Below are positions 9,594 to 20,063 of a stretch of 64,000 bases of DNA, one piece after another. Position numbers and translations under genes: made by a program. The notes below the pieces were generated by a model. That model was not told the origin of the DNA and did not search any database. It worked only from the letters and a program-made list of their open reading frames with translations. The DNA lies in assembly GCA_902570695.1 (NCBI GenBank), contig CACFZE010000005.1, positions 30,679-94,678 of the forward strand. Reading direction: 5' to 3'. Position 1 is the stretch's first letter. Each line of letters begins with the position of its first letter. This DNA comes from an uncultured Pelagibacteraceae bacterium. GTDB taxonomy: Bacteria; Pseudomonadota; Alphaproteobacteria; Pelagibacterales; Pelagibacteraceae.

Positions 9594-10690
9594 ATTAATT
9601 TTTTAGTCTTATTACTTGTAGGCATTACATTTACATCATCAAAATCTGTAAGGGAATTTTGCTTTATAATTTGTTTCAACACATCAATGTATTGTTGCCC
9701 TGTCTCCGCGTATTTATCTAAATAATTCACCAATTTTAAACTATCTAATTTTTCATCATTGTCTCTTTGAATTGCTCTTTCTTTTCTAAACTCGATATAG
9801 CTGGAGTGCGTATTTAAATTTCGTTGGTATGCTCTTACTGATGCTTTAAGAACTGCAAACTTTGCAACTTTGTGTTTTGCATTCTTATCTACACCTGCAG
9901 GCTTAATGCCATCTCCACTCCAAGTCCATTGTCCAAATAATGCATTACCTTCTTGTGCAAATCTTGATGTTCCCCATCCAGTTTCTTTAGCAGCTTGAGC
10001 AAGTGCTAAAGATACAGGTATTTCGTCCATTCTAACTTTGAGAGAATAAAAATCTCCATCTTTTAAACCATATTGTTTAAATTTTTCTTTTAACCAATTC
10101 TTTTCTTTTTGCGTGTTGATATTCTTGCCTAATATTCTAAATAATTCTTTTCTATCAAGTCGAATTTTAGCGTTCTCTTCTACTATTAATGGTAAAACTA
10201 TTTGAATAAAAAGCTTTTTTTTCTTTTTTGAACTCTCAATACTTCTAATCTCCTTTGGAAGATGATCAATTTTGTTGCCTATATTTACTAACTTAGTCTC
10301 TCGAACTCTTTCAAGATTATAATTTGTATCTTTAAACAGTTGCTCAATTGTTCTTGCATCAAATCTTATTGAATTCTGTCCCTCATGATCTGTGCTGAAA
10401 AAATCAATATCAGCAAATATATTTTTTAAACTCAGATTTTTTGTTTTAGTTTCTTTCTGCCCATCAAGAATTTTTTTTCTTTTTTCTAACTCTTGGTCAA
10501 AGTTTACACCCGCGTTTGAAATAACAGATTTATTAAAATTTAGATTTTTATCTAAAAAAGTTTTTATAGTTGGTAATGTAAAAAATGAAAAAATTACTAA
10601 TAGACTTATTGCAGAAAATCTTAATATATTGTTTTTCTTTTTAATCTGTTTAGTATTTTTATTTTTTGTATGTCTAACCATTAATCTCAA
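9590..10690 (-). CDS. Bax-like glucosaminidase-domain protein, membrane anchored
   Basis: The 366-residue product has a basic N-terminus and one transmembrane helix (about 24-42), followed by a periplasmic region. The C-terminal half has a glucosaminidase-type fold with ALAQAAKETGWGTSRFAQEGNALFGQW near residues 227-255. The Glu of KETGWG is the likely catalytic acid, as in the Bax and FlgJ/AcmA families. This suggests peptidoglycan hydrolysis at the inner-membrane face of the wall. A lysine-rich stretch precedes the domain. There are two possible starts, the second being MVRH three residues downstream. It ends convergently with the deacetylase gene. Confidence 0.82.
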   Translation of the reverse strand: MRLMVRHTKNKNTKQIKKKNNILRFSAISLLVIFSFFTLPTIKTFLDKNLNFNKSVISNAGVNFDQELEKRKKILDGQKETKTKNLSLKNIFADIDFFSTDHEGQNSIRFDARTIEQLFKDTNYNLERVRETKLVNIGNKIDHLPKEIRSIESSKKKKKLFIQIVLPLIVEENAKIRLDRKELFRILGKNINTQKEKNWLKEKFKQYGLKDGDFYSLKVRMDEIPVSLALAQAAKETGWGTSRFAQEGNALFGQWTWSGDGIKPAGVDKNAKHKVAKFAVLKASVRAYQRNLNTHSSYIEFRKERAIQRDNDEKLDSLKLVNYLDKYAETGQQYIDVLKQIIKQNSLTDFDDVNVMPTSNKTKKLI

Positions 10691-10709
10691 TATAATAATT
10701 ATTAATTAA

Positions 10710-11252
10710 TTATACAGCTAAAACTTCTTTAACTTCAGGAATATAATGACAAAGCAAGTTTTCTACACCTTTTTTTAAAGTTATAGTTGAAGATGGACAA
10801 CCTGAACAACTACCTTTTAACAAAACTTTAACTTTTCCATCCTTGAATTCTTTGAACTTTATATCTCCTCCATCTCTTGCAACAGCAGGTCTGATTTTAG
10901 AGTCTAAAATACTTATAATTTTTTTTTCAATCTCTGAATAATTTTCGTTTTGCTCTTTTTCATTTATTTTATCGATAATGCATGTATTGCCATTTGCGTA
11001 ATGCTCATTGACATAAGATATTACAATATGCTGAATGTCTTCCCATTTTTTATTCTCTTCTTTATTTATTGAAAAGAAATCTTCCCCTAAAAATACTCCA
11101 GTTACTCCATTTATCTGTAGTAAGTTCTTTATCAATAAATTATTTGTATCTTCTTGATTTAAGACTTCTAAAGGACCATTATTAGATACCTTCCTACCAG
11201 GTAAAAACTTTAATGAGTTTGGGTTTGGTGTATTTTCAGTTTGTATAAACAT
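10710..11252 (-). CDS. NifU/NfuA-like Fe-S cluster carrier
   Basis: The 180-residue product has an Nfu N-terminal domain (about 1-88, beginning MFIQTENTPNPNSLKFLPG) and a C-terminal NifU domain (about 105-178). The NifU domain carries the cluster-binding motif GSCSGCPSSTITLKKGVE (C-x2-C). This two-domain form is widespread in Alphaproteobacteria and mitochondria (Nfu1) and passes 4Fe-4S clusters to client enzymes such as MiaB or lipoate synthase. It lies between the glucosaminidase and trpS genes on the same strand, with gaps of 19 and 37 bp. Confidence 0.93.
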   Translation of the reverse strand: MFIQTENTPNPNSLKFLPGRKVSNNGPLEVLNQEDTNNLLIKNLLQINGVTGVFLGEDFFSINKEENKKWEDIQHIVISYVNEHYANGNTCIIDKINEKEQNENYSEIEKKIISILDSKIRPAVARDGGDIKFKEFKDGKVKVLLKGSCSGCPSSTITLKKGVENLLCHYIPEVKEVLAV

Positions 11253-11289
11253 AGTTCTTATATAGTGTTTATTTCAAAATATTAAATGA

Positions 11290-12291
11290 TTAAAAACCAA
11301 CTATTTCTTTTATTTTTTTAACTTTTTTAGAGGAAATATCCTGGGCTTTTTCTGCACCATCAACTAAAATTTGATCTATATATTTTTTATCCGACAACAA
11401 TTTTTGAATTTCTTTTGATATAGGTGACAGCTTAGTCACAATTATTTCAGAAAGTTTACTTTTTAAATCAGAAAAATTTTTTCCCTCAAATTCATTTAAT
11501 GTTTGAGTAATATTTTGATTGCTTAAGCTAGAGTAAATACCCATTAAATTTTCTGCTTCAGGTCTACCTTTAAGTCCATCTTCATTTCCAGGCAAAGTAT
11601 CATTATCTGTTTTTGCTTTTTTTATTTTATTAATAATTTGATCCTCTGTATCTGTTAAGTTGATCCTGCTTCCTTCAGCAATATCTGACTTACTCATTTT
11701 TTTTGTGCCATCTTTCAAACTCATTATTCTTGAAAAATGTTTTTGTATGAGAGGCTCAGGAGGTCTTAAGAGATCTGGACATTTATATTCGTTATTAAAT
11801 TTTTGGGCTATATCTCTACAGAGTTCTAGATGCTGTTTTTGATCATCTCCTACTGGCACATGAGTAGCATCATATAAAAGAATATCAGAGGCCATTAGAA
11901 CTGGATAAATATATAGACCAACACTAGCTTTTTCCTTGTCTTTTCCTGCTTTCTCTTTAAACTGTGTCATTCTATTCAGCCAACCCATTCTGGCAACACA
12001 TCCTAAAATCCAAGATCCCTCAGAATGTGCGGGAACTAAAGATTGATTAAATATTATACTATTTTTTGGATCAATGCCGCTTGCGATAAATGCTGCCGCT
12101 GTCTCTCTAATATTATTTTTTAACTCTACCGGATCTTGCATTACTGTAATGGCATGAAGATCAACAACACAAAAAATGCAGCTGTTATCTTTGTTGTTTT
12201 GTAAATCAACAAAATTTTTTATGGCACCTATATAATTACCAAGATGTAAATTTCCGGTAGGTTGTACTCCAGAAAAAATTTTTTTAGACAT
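11290..12291 (-). CDS. trpS: Tryptophanyl-tRNA synthetase
   Basis: TrpRS is a class I synthetase that charges tRNA-Trp. The 333-residue length is normal for bacteria. The HIGH-equivalent is [13 protein letters not shown] near residue 11, and the KMSKS loop is present as KKMSKSD near 197. It starts 2 bp after the murJ stop, so the two genes are probably co-transcribed. Confidence 0.97.
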   Translation of the reverse strand: MSKKIFSGVQPTGNLHLGNYIGAIKNFVDLQNNKDNSCIFCVVDLHAITVMQDPVELKNNIRETAAAFIASGIDPKNSIIFNQSLVPAHSEGSWILGCVARMGWLNRMTQFKEKAGKDKEKASVGLYIYPVLMASDILLYDATHVPVGDDQKQHLELCRDIAQKFNNEYKCPDLLRPPEPLIQKHFSRIMSLKDGTKKMSKSDIAEGSRINLTDTEDQIINKIKKAKTDNDTLPGNEDGLKGRPEAENLMGIYSSLSNQNITQTLNEFEGKNFSDLKSKLSEIIVTKLSPISKEIQKLLSDKKYIDQILVDGAEKAQDISSKKVKKIKEIVGF

Positions 12292-12293
12292 AA

Positions 12294-13820
12294 TTAATAG
12301 TTTAATTTAATATCAGATATTTTAAAGGCCTTAATGAGTATTGAAATCAACATATAAAAAGCAAAAGTTAAAAGAACTAATAATATAATTGCTAAAAATT
12401 TATAACTATTTGAAAATATAAAATAATTACTAAAATAGTTTATTAATATTTTAAATAATCCAAGACAAATTAGATTTGCAATAGATATTTTAAAAAGTTG
12501 TATAAAAAAAGAATGATTAAAATTAAAATAATTTTTATTTATGACAAATATCATCAATAAAAGTCCATTTAACCATGAAGAAACAGTTGTTGCTATAGGA
12601 ATTATAATAAAACCTAATTTACTAAATAAAGATACACTAATAATTATATTTAAAACTACAGATATTACTGAAAAATAAAAAGGTGTTTTAGTATCATTTC
12701 TAGCAAATATAAAACTTGAAAATATTTTAATCATAGAGAATGCGGGTAAACCCAATGCAAAATAAAATAGTGCAAGGGCAGAATTTTTAACACTTTCTTC
12801 ATTAAAAGATCCATACCCAAATAGAGCAGAAACTATCTCTTCAGAGGCAAGAATTAATGCAAGTGTAGCAGGAAGACTTAAAAATAAACTCAACTCTAAA
12901 GACTTATTTTGTAAAATTTCTAATTTAAGATCGTTTTTACTTTTAACATATCTGCTCAAGTTGGGTAAAATAATTATACCAATTGCGATACCTGCAATCG
13001 CTAAGTTTATTTGATATATTCTGTCTGCATAATACAAATATGAGACTGCGCTTGCTTGGAAAGAAGCAATTATTGTTCCAACCAATATATTAATTTGAGT
13101 AACCCCAGATGAAAATATACTTGGCAAAAGCTTCTTGAAGAAAAATTTTATTTTTTTATCTATTTGGAATTTGAAATTAAAACTTGGATAAAAATATCTT
13201 CTTGTAAAAATAATTAAAAATATAAATTGAATAATTCCAGCAAATGTTACTGAGTAGCTTAGATAATAAACTAAATCTGTATCATTTTTTATAATAAGGA
13301 AACATATAATTAATATTATATTTAAAAAAAGTGGAGCAGCGGCGGCGGCGGCAAATTTATTATGAGAATTTAAAATTGCTGAAAAAAAAGAAGCTAAACT
13401 TATAAATAACAAAAATGGAAAAGTAATTCTTGTTAAATCAACAGCTAATTTAAATTTTTCATCTAAATCTGAGAAACCAGGTGCAATAAACTTTATGAAA
13501 CTTGGCATAAAAATCTCGACTAATATTGTTAGACTTAAAAGTGCCAACACCAATAAATTAAATACCGAATTTGCAAACTTTCGTGCTTTTTTTTTACTGT
13601 ATGAAACTTCAGATGTATAAGATGGAACAAACGCTGCATTAAAGGTACCTTCTGCAAATAATCTTCTAAATGTATTGGGTATTCTAAAAGCTACGAAAAA
13701 TGCATCGGCGATTGGACCTGATCCAAGATAAATTGCTATAAAGAAATCTCTTATGTATCCTAGAATTCTACTAAGTATAACAAATAGACTGAATGTGCCT
13801 GTTGACTTAATTAAGTTCAT
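12294..13820 (-). CDS. murJ: Lipid II flippase MurJ
   Basis: MurJ moves lipid II across the inner membrane for peptidoglycan synthesis. The 508-residue product is almost entirely hydrophobic, with about 13-14 predicted helices. The N-terminus holds the family pattern [13 protein letters not shown] (about 18-30) and [22 protein letters not shown] (about 46-67). It is divergent from maeB with a 43-bp gap and is followed directly by trpS. Confidence 0.95.
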   Translation of the reverse strand: MNLIKSTGTFSLFVILSRILGYIRDFFIAIYLGSGPIADAFFVAFRIPNTFRRLFAEGTFNAAFVPSYTSEVSYSKKKARKFANSVFNLLVLALLSLTILVEIFMPSFIKFIAPGFSDLDEKFKLAVDLTRITFPFLLFISLASFFSAILNSHNKFAAAAAAPLFLNIILIICFLIIKNDTDLVYYLSYSVTFAGIIQFIFLIIFTRRYFYPSFNFKFQIDKKIKFFFKKLLPSIFSSGVTQINILVGTIIASFQASAVSYLYYADRIYQINLAIAGIAIGIIILPNLSRYVKSKNDLKLEILQNKSLELSLFLSLPATLALILASEEIVSALFGYGSFNEESVKNSALALFYFALGLPAFSMIKIFSSFIFARNDTKTPFYFSVISVVLNIIISVSLFSKLGFIIIPIATTVSSWLNGLLLMIFVINKNYFNFNHSFFIQLFKISIANLICLGLFKILINYFSNYFIFSNSYKFLAIILLVLLTFAFYMLISILIKAFKISDIKLNY

Positions 13821-13863
13821 AAATCATATTAGTTATTAATCCATTTGTATATCTAAACGAGCA

Positions 13864-16152
13864 ATGAAAAAAAACAAAATAGAACATTATTCTGATAAAG
13901 AAGCATTAGATTTTCATACTAATGATAAATCTGGCAAAATAGAGATTGTATCATCAAAGCCAGTTACAACTAAACGTGATTTAGCACTAGCCTATTCGCC
14001 TGGTGTAGCTGCTCCAGTTAAAGCAATAGCTGAAAATCCTGAGCTAGCTTATGAGTACACTACAAAAGGAAACCTAGTCGCAGTAATTAGTAATGGATCA
14101 GCAATATTAGGACTTGGAAATTTAGGTGCGATAGCATCAAAACCAGTGATGGAAGGAAAAGCAGTTCTATTCAAAAGATTTGCAGATATTGACTCGATTG
14201 ATTTAGAAATAGACACAGAGGATACAAAAGAAATAATTAATTCCATAAAGCATATTGCAAAAAGTTTTGGTGGGATAAATCTAGAAGATATTGCGGCCCC
14301 TAATTGTTTTATAATTGAAGAAGAATTAAAAAAGATTTTAGATATACCTGTGTTTCATGATGATCAACACGGCACTGCAATTATAACTACAGCCGCATTA
14401 ATTAACGCAGTTGATATTGCTAAAAAAAACTTAAAAAAAATTAAAATTGTAATTAATGGCGCGGGTGCTGCAGCTATGGCATGTGCAAAATTATTTAGAA
14501 GTACAGGTATTCCAAAAAATAATATTAAAATGTTGGATACAAAGGGCGTAATAAATAAAAAAAGAAAAGATATTAATTCTTGGAAGAAAGAGTTTGCGAT
14601 AGATACAAAAGATAAAAATTTAGATGATGCGATGAAAAATGCAGATGTATTTTTAGGCTTATCTGCTGCCGGTGTTGTAAAAAAAAGTATGGTTAAAAAA
14701 ATGTCGAAGAACCCAATTATATTTGCGTGCGCAAATCCAGATCCTGAGATTAAACCAGAAGATATAGAAAATGTGAGGAATGATGCAATTATAGCAACAG
14801 GTAGATCCGACTATCCAAACCAAGTAAATAATTTAATCGGTTTTCCTTATATATTTAGAGGTGCATTAGATGTAAGAGCGAAAACTATAAATGAAGAGAT
14901 GAAGATTGCTGCAGCTAATGCTATTGCTTCACTTACAAGAGAGTTTGTACCTGATGAAGTTGCAGCTGCAATGGGTGGTGAAAGGCCAAATTACGGAAAA
15001 GATTATATTATCCCATCAACTTTTGATCCAAGGTTAATAAGTGTAATACCAGTAGCAGTAGCAAAAGCTGCTATAAAATCTGGAGTAGCTAGAAAAAAAA
15101 TTGAAAATTTCGACCAATATTCTGAACAATTAAAACAAAGGTTGGATCCATCAGTCACTATAATGCAAGGAATTAACAATCAAATTAAAAAGACAAATAA
15201 AAAAGTTGTCTTTGCAGATGGCGAAGATGAAAATACTTTAAAAGCTGCAATAGCTTTCAAAAATAGTGGACTTGGTACACCTATATTAGTTGCTAAAGAG
15301 AAAGTGGTTAAAGAAAAACTTAGAGAGATTGGTTATGGAGAAAACTTTGATATTGAAATTGTGAACTCTACTTTAAGGGATAAAAGAAAAAAATATGTGA
15401 ATTATCTATTTAGGAAACTGCAAAGAAAAGAAGGATTACTTGAAAGAGATTGTGATAAAATGGTTAGAAATGACAGAGTTATATGGGGTTCTTGCATGGT
15501 TGCATGTGGTGATGCTGATGCAATGGTTACCGGAAATTCGAGAAGGTATGGACAATCTCTTGATAAAGTAAAAAAGGTAATAGATGCTAGACCTGGAGAA
15601 ATTATGTTTGGACTGAACATGGTTATTAACAGAGGAAAAACAGTCTTTATTGCTGACACAAGTGTAAATGAGTATCCAACTTCAGACCAATTATCTGAAA
15701 TTGCAATTTCAGCATCTAGAGTTGCAAGGTTATTTGGTTTTGAACCAAAAGTAGCATTTCTTTCCCACTCTACCTTTGGTCAACCAATTACAGCTAGGAC
15801 TAAACATATAAGAGACGCAGTAGAAATTTTAAAGAAGAAAAAAGTTGACTTCAAGTTTGATGGGGATATGCAACCCGATGTTGCGTTAAGTGATGAATAT
15901 AAGGATTTGTATCCTTTTTCAGAAATTGTTGGAAATGCAAATATATTGATTATGCCCGGACAACACAGTGCTGCGATAACATATAAAATAATGAAAACTT
16001 TAGGGGGTGCTAAAGTTATTGGGCCACTTTTAATCGGCTTAGGTCAAGCTATAGAAATTGCCCCTCTCCGATCCTCTACTTCTGACATATTAAATTTAGC
16101 TTCGGTAGCGGCATATTCAGCTGGGGTTATTAATTATAAAAAACCAAACTAG
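13864..16152 (+). CDS. maeB: NADP-type malic enzyme with phosphotransacetylase-like C-terminal domain
   Basis: This enzyme oxidatively decarboxylates malate to pyruvate. The 762-residue product has malic N-terminal and NAD(P)-binding domains (about 1-425), with SPGVAAPVKAIAENP near 43, DDQHGTA near 166 and a nucleotide fold around INGAGAAAMA (about 197). A phosphate acetyltransferase-like domain occupies about 430-762. In MaeB proteins that domain is regulatory and binds acetyl-CoA, not normally catalytic. The stop shares CTAG with the stop of the convergent BON-domain gene. Confidence 0.95.
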   Translation: MKKNKIEHYSDKEALDFHTNDKSGKIEIVSSKPVTTKRDLALAYSPGVAAPVKAIAENPELAYEYTTKGNLVAVISNGSAILGLGNLGAIASKPVMEGKAVLFKRFADIDSIDLEIDTEDTKEIINSIKHIAKSFGGINLEDIAAPNCFIIEEELKKILDIPVFHDDQHGTAIITTAALINAVDIAKKNLKKIKIVINGAGAAAMACAKLFRSTGIPKNNIKMLDTKGVINKKRKDINSWKKEFAIDTKDKNLDDAMKNADVFLGLSAAGVVKKSMVKKMSKNPIIFACANPDPEIKPEDIENVRNDAIIATGRSDYPNQVNNLIGFPYIFRGALDVRAKTINEEMKIAAANAIASLTREFVPDEVAAAMGGERPNYGKDYIIPSTFDPRLISVIPVAVAKAAIKSGVARKKIENFDQYSEQLKQRLDPSVTIMQGINNQIKKTNKKVVFADGEDENTLKAAIAFKNSGLGTPILVAKEKVVKEKLREIGYGENFDIEIVNSTLRDKRKKYVNYLFRKLQRKEGLLERDCDKMVRNDRVIWGSCMVACGDADAMVTGNSRRYGQSLDKVKKVIDARPGEIMFGLNMVINRGKTVFIADTSVNEYPTSDQLSEIAISASRVARLFGFEPKVAFLSHSTFGQPITARTKHIRDAVEILKKKKVDFKFDGDMQPDVALSDEYKDLYPFSEIVGNANILIMPGQHSAAITYKIMKTLGGAKVIGPLLIGLGQAIEIAPLRSSTSDILNLASVAAYSAGVINYKKPN

Positions 16153-16742
16153 TTTTTTATTACTCTCAAATCCTCTACTAAAAATATACTTGTTACGACG
16201 TCTTCAACATCAAGAACTTGGTTGGCTTCATTTATTACTTCAGCTCTCTCATCCTGATTATGTGAAATACCGTAAACATAAATAATCTTTTTATATGTAT
16301 CGATATCATAATTTGCTGACTTGATTTTCTTGTTTGTTATTAGAGCAGTTCTTAATTGAGATGTTATAAGTACATCTTTTGCGGTCTGTTTAAAATTAAA
16401 TTTTTCTTTAATTTTAAGATCATTTTTTACTGACCTCGCACCTTTTATTTCCCAGCCTAATTTTGTTATTTTGATTTTTTCTTCAACTGTGTTAACTTTA
16501 CCTGTTATAAAAATACGACCATCTAAAACTTTAGTTTTAACATTTAACATATAACCTTTATCCATTAGTATTAATTTTGCTCTTAGGTTTTTTTGCATTA
16601 AAGAATCATCAATTTGAGTACCAATTGTTCTTGGATCCATTGCTATTGTTACACCCGTTCCTAATACTCCAGTTGATGAATAACCTACACACCCAGATAC
16701 TAAAATAAAAATTAAAATTATTAAATAATTCCTAAATTCCAT
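16149..16742 (-). CDS. BON-domain lipoprotein, DolP/YraP-like
   Basis: The 197-residue product has a signal peptide ending in a lipobox (LVSGC, Cys at about 18). Two BON domains follow (about 45-115 and 122-192), with the glycine-containing pattern VLDGRIFITGKVNT in the first. E. coli DolP is an outer-membrane lipoprotein with two BON domains that supports envelope integrity. It is encoded near rsmI and lpoA. The same three genes are neighbours here, which supports the assignment. It overlaps rsmI by 11 bp. Confidence 0.85.
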   Translation of the reverse strand: MEFRNYLIILIFILVSGCVGYSSTGVLGTGVTIAMDPRTIGTQIDDSLMQKNLRAKLILMDKGYMLNVKTKVLDGRIFITGKVNTVEEKIKITKLGWEIKGARSVKNDLKIKEKFNFKQTAKDVLITSQLRTALITNKKIKSANYDIDTYKKIIYVYGISHNQDERAEVINEANQVLDVEDVVTSIFLVEDLRVIKN

Positions 16743-17589
16743 TTTTTTTTTTTAGACAAAAATCATAAACAATTTTTTTTGATATATTATTCTCTTTGCT
16801 GATTTTTGAAGTTATATCTTTAATTGACATTTTTTGTAAAAGTTTAACAATTTTTTTTTTAACTGATTCTTCCATTACTTGTAACCTATTTTCTAAATTT
16901 GTATTTTCAGAAATAACAACGGTCATTTCCCCTTTTTGTAATATATCAATATTATTGAGGTTTTTAACTTTATCTCTAATATATTCTTCATATATCTTAG
17001 TCATTTCCCTTGTTATTAAAATGTTTCTATTATTAAAATATTTTTGGATTTGAGCTGTTATTTTTTTTATTTTTTTTGGTGAAATAAAAAAAACAATTGA
17101 GCAATTCAAATTAGAGACCTTTTGAAAAAGTTGATCAATTTGTGACTTTTTATCTGGTAAAAAACCACAAAAGAAGAAATTGTTTGAAAAACCGCTTATA
17201 GAAAAAGCCGCTGTAACAGCAGAGGATCCTGGAACTGGAAATATATTGATTTTATTCTTGATGCATTCGTTTATCAAAATTCCACCGGGATCTGAAATTG
17301 TTGGAGTACCAGCATCTGAAATGATAGAAATTATTTTATTTTCTTTTAGTAGATTTAATACATATTTGATATTTTTTTTTTCATTAAATTTATGATTAGA
17401 TAATAATTTTGCATTTATGTTGAACCGAGATAATAGTTTACTTGAAACTCTTGTGTCTTCTGACAAAATCGCGTCTGATTTATTAAGTATGTATATAGCC
17501 CTAAAAGTAATATCTCCTAAATTTCCTATCGGCGTAGAAACACAATATAGCCCAGGTTTTAAATTATCATTTAATTCAAAATTATACAT
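16732..17589 (-). CDS. rsmI: 16S rRNA (cytidine1402-2'-O)-methyltransferase
   Basis: RsmI is a SAM-dependent tetrapyrrole-methylase-fold enzyme that 2'-O-methylates C1402 of 16S rRNA. The 285-residue product shows GLYCVSTPIGNLGDITFRA near residue 13, EDTRVSSKLL near 40 and SDAGTPTISDPGG near 91, all diagnostic of the family. A helical C-terminal tail of about 50 residues follows the catalytic domain. Its start codon lies only 3 bp from the start codon of the divergent LpoA-like gene. Confidence 0.96.
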   Translation of the reverse strand: MYNFELNDNLKPGLYCVSTPIGNLGDITFRAIYILNKSDAILSEDTRVSSKLLSRFNINAKLLSNHKFNEKKNIKYVLNLLKENKIISIISDAGTPTISDPGGILINECIKNKINIFPVPGSSAVTAAFSISGFSNNFFFCGFLPDKKSQIDQLFQKVSNLNCSIVFFISPKKIKKITAQIQKYFNNRNILITREMTKIYEEYIRDKVKNLNNIDILQKGEMTVVISENTNLENRLQVMEESVKKKIVKLLQKMSIKDITSKISKENNISKKIVYDFCLKKKNGI

Positions 17590-17592
17590 TTA

Positions 17593-18750
17593 ATGACGAT
17601 TAAAAAATTATATATCATAGTTTTAAAAGTTTTTCTTATAATCGTTTTGTCAAATCTTAAGGCAATTTCAGATGAGAAAATTAAAATAGGTTTAATTGTA
17701 CCTTTATCTGGCGAATATTCATATATTGGCGATTCAATTCTTAAATCTACAAGAATGGCTTTGAATATAATTAATGATGATAGAATTACAGTAATACCTA
17801 AAGATACTAAAGCAAACCCAATAGATGCATTAAAAGTATCAAATGAACTCTACAATAATGGAGTAAAGATAATTATTGGACCAGTATTCAATGAGAGTAA
17901 TAAATATTTAGATGAATTAAATGGAGTAACATTTTTGTCTTTTACAAACAAAATTAGAAATAACCCAAAAAATGTGATTTCTGCAGGAGTAAATGCAATA
18001 TCGCAAATAAATACAATTAAAAAATATTTAAGTGAAAATAATTTAAAAAATACAATATTTTTAATCCCAGAAACAGACTATAAAAGAGAAATTGAAGGAG
18101 CTATTGAGAAATCTAATTTAATATTGAAAGAAAAATTTATTTATAGCAAAGATCCAACATTATTAACAAAACAAATAGAAGATTTAACAAGATATAAACA
18201 AAGAAAAAAAAATTTAGAAAACGAAATTAGAAGAATAGAAAATTCTAATACTTTCAATAAAAGAAAAAAAATAGATGAATTAAAAAAAAAAGATACTTTA
18301 GGCTTTATCAACTTTGACTCAGTAATAATTGCTGATTTTAGTGAAAGTCTAAAAAGTGTTGCCACATCATTATTATATACAGATGTATCTTCAGAAAGAA
18401 TAAAATACATTACCTTAAATCAATGGTTTGATGAAAGTCTTTTAAAGGAAACATCATTGCATCCAATTTATTTTCCATCAATAAATAAAAATAATTTTGA
18501 AATATTTCAAAAGGAATACATTCGGAACTTTAAAAATACACCAAATCAAATTTCTTTTTTAAGTTACGATCTAATAGGTTTGATATATTACTTGTTAATA
18601 AATAATGATTTTAAGACCAATGAAGATTTATTTATTAAGAAAAATAAATTTAAAGGAAAAATAGGCATCTTCGAAATAAATAAAAAAACAATCACCCATC
18701 AATTAAACTTTTATGAAATACAAGATAAAAATTTTAAAGAAATTTTTTAA
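17593..18750 (+). CDS. LpoA-like periplasmic protein (penicillin-binding protein activator family)
   Basis: The 385-residue product begins with a signal peptide (about 1-27). It then shows a type I periplasmic-binding fold starting IKIGLIVPLSGEYSYIGDS (about 30), as in amino-acid-binding proteins and the C-terminal domain of LpoA/YraM. No lipobox cysteine is visible, unlike E. coli LpoA. A charged, coiled-coil-like insertion lies near residues 195-230. The placement beside rsmI and a DolP-like gene mirrors the E. coli yraL-yraM-yraP locus and suggests activation of a penicillin-binding protein. Ligand binding cannot be excluded. Its 3' end overlaps rdgB by 17 bp. Confidence 0.75.
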   Translation: MTIKKLYIIVLKVFLIIVLSNLKAISDEKIKIGLIVPLSGEYSYIGDSILKSTRMALNIINDDRITVIPKDTKANPIDALKVSNELYNNGVKIIIGPVFNESNKYLDELNGVTFLSFTNKIRNNPKNVISAGVNAISQINTIKKYLSENNLKNTIFLIPETDYKREIEGAIEKSNLILKEKFIYSKDPTLLTKQIEDLTRYKQRKKNLENEIRRIENSNTFNKRKKIDELKKKDTLGFINFDSVIIADFSESLKSVATSLLYTDVSSERIKYITLNQWFDESLLKETSLHPIYFPSINKNNFEIFQKEYIRNFKNTPNQISFLSYDLIGLIYYLLINNDFKTNEDLFIKKNKFKGKIGIFEINKKTITHQLNFYEIQDKNFKEIF

Positions 18751-19336
18751 TTTTTTTAAAAGCTTTTGCCCTGTGATCATTTTTAAATTTCAATTTTTGA
18801 CTCATTTGACCAAATGTTAATCTTTTATTTTCTGGAATAAAAATTGAATCATATCCAAAACCTTTATTTCCAATTTTCTTTTTGGAAATTCTACCATTAA
18901 TAATTCCCAAAGATTGGATTGGATATTTTTTTAATCCATAAATAGTTAATGCACAAATAAATCTTGCTTTAATCTTTTTTGACTTCCAGTTTTTATCTAC
19001 TTTCGATAACTTTTGATATACTTTTGATATTGCCAAATTAAAATCACCCTTTTTTCCACCCCATCTTGCTGAATAAATACCTGGTTGATTATTTAGTACG
19101 TCAATTTCAAGCCCGGAGTCATCTGCGATACAAATTTTTTTTGTTTTTTTTGAAAAATGCTTTGCTTTAATTAAAGAATTTTTTAGAAAGGTATGTCCGT
19201 TTTCCTTAGGGCTTTTAAGGCCATAGTCTTTTGGAGATGTAATACTGTAGTATTTTGGCAGTAAATCTTTAATTTCTTTTATTTTTCCCTCATTATTTGA
19301 CCCTACTACGATTTCTTTAATTTTTTTTTTCAACAT
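18734..19336 (-). CDS. rdgB: Non-canonical purine NTP pyrophosphatase
   Basis: RdgB/Ham1 hydrolyses dITP and XTP and keeps deaminated purines out of nucleic acids. The 200-residue product has VVGSNNEGKIKEI at the N-terminus (the substrate-binding SxNxxK motif) and CIADDSGLEIDVL near 69. PGIYSARWGG follows near 85, and FGYDSIF lies near 160, all family signatures. It is convergent with and overlaps the LpoA-like gene, and divergent from grpE with a 36-bp gap. Confidence 0.95.
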   Translation of the reverse strand: MLKKKIKEIVVGSNNEGKIKEIKDLLPKYYSITSPKDYGLKSPKENGHTFLKNSLIKAKHFSKKTKKICIADDSGLEIDVLNNQPGIYSARWGGKKGDFNLAISKVYQKLSKVDKNWKSKKIKARFICALTIYGLKKYPIQSLGIINGRISKKKIGNKGFGYDSIFIPENKRLTFGQMSQKLKFKNDHRAKAFKKIKKFL

Positions 19337-19372
19337 CTAGAATTTTATAAATTTCTTACCATATAGACTCTA

Positions 19373-20002
19373 ATGAAAAAAGAAGAATTACAAAAAGAAG
19401 AGGATCAAAATCTAAAAGACGAAAACTCAGAGCAAAATCTAGATAAGCAATCAACAGAAAAGGAAGAGGAAGAGGAACAAGTTTCACCTGAAGAAGAAAT
19501 TACAAACCTTAAAGATAAAGTTGCTAGAACATTTGCTGAAATGGAAAATCAAAGGAGAAGATTTGAGAAAGAGAAAGATGAAGCTTTTGAATATGGTGGA
19601 TTTTCATTTGCAAGAGAAACACTTAATCTTCTAGATAATTTGGAGAGATCAAAACAAACACTAGAAAGTGACGAAACTATAAAAGATAAAGACACTCTAA
19701 AAAAATTAATAGGGCACATTGATATTATTAATAAAGATATGATTTCAATTTTCAAAAAAAATAATATTGAGCCGATTAAAGCAATTAACGAAAAATTAGA
19801 TCCAAATTTACATCAGGCCATGATGGAAGTAGAAGATGATACAAAAGATCAAGGGACAATAGTTCAAGAAATTCAAAAAGGATTTATGATGAAGGATAGG
19901 TTGTTAAGACCTTCTTTAGTAGCTGTATCTAAAAAAAAAGTCAAAGTTAAACAGAATAACCAAAAAAACCAAGAAAATCAGGAAAAAGACGTAAAAAATT
20001 AA
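19373..20002 (+). CDS. grpE: Nucleotide exchange factor GrpE
   Basis: GrpE releases ADP from DnaK. The 209-residue product has a long acidic N-terminus (about 1-45), a coiled-coil dimerisation helix (about 45-110) and the C-terminal beta domain. The beta domain contains DPNLHQAMMEVED near residue 143 and IQKGFMMKDRLLRPSLVAVS near 168. A lysine/asparagine/glutamine-rich tail ends it. It starts a grpE-dnaK-dnaJ run. No hrcA gene and no clear CIRCE element are visible upstream. Confidence 0.95.
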   Translation: MKKEELQKEEDQNLKDENSEQNLDKQSTEKEEEEEQVSPEEEITNLKDKVARTFAEMENQRRRFEKEKDEAFEYGGFSFARETLNLLDNLERSKQTLESDETIKDKDTLKKLIGHIDIINKDMISIFKKNNIEPIKAINEKLDPNLHQAMMEVEDDTKDQGTIVQEIQKGFMMKDRLLRPSLVAVSKKKVKVKQNNQKNQENQEKDVKN

Positions 20003-20063
20003 TTATTTATTATGGTTGTAGTTGTAAAATTAACACTTATATGAGCATCAAATAGGATAAATT

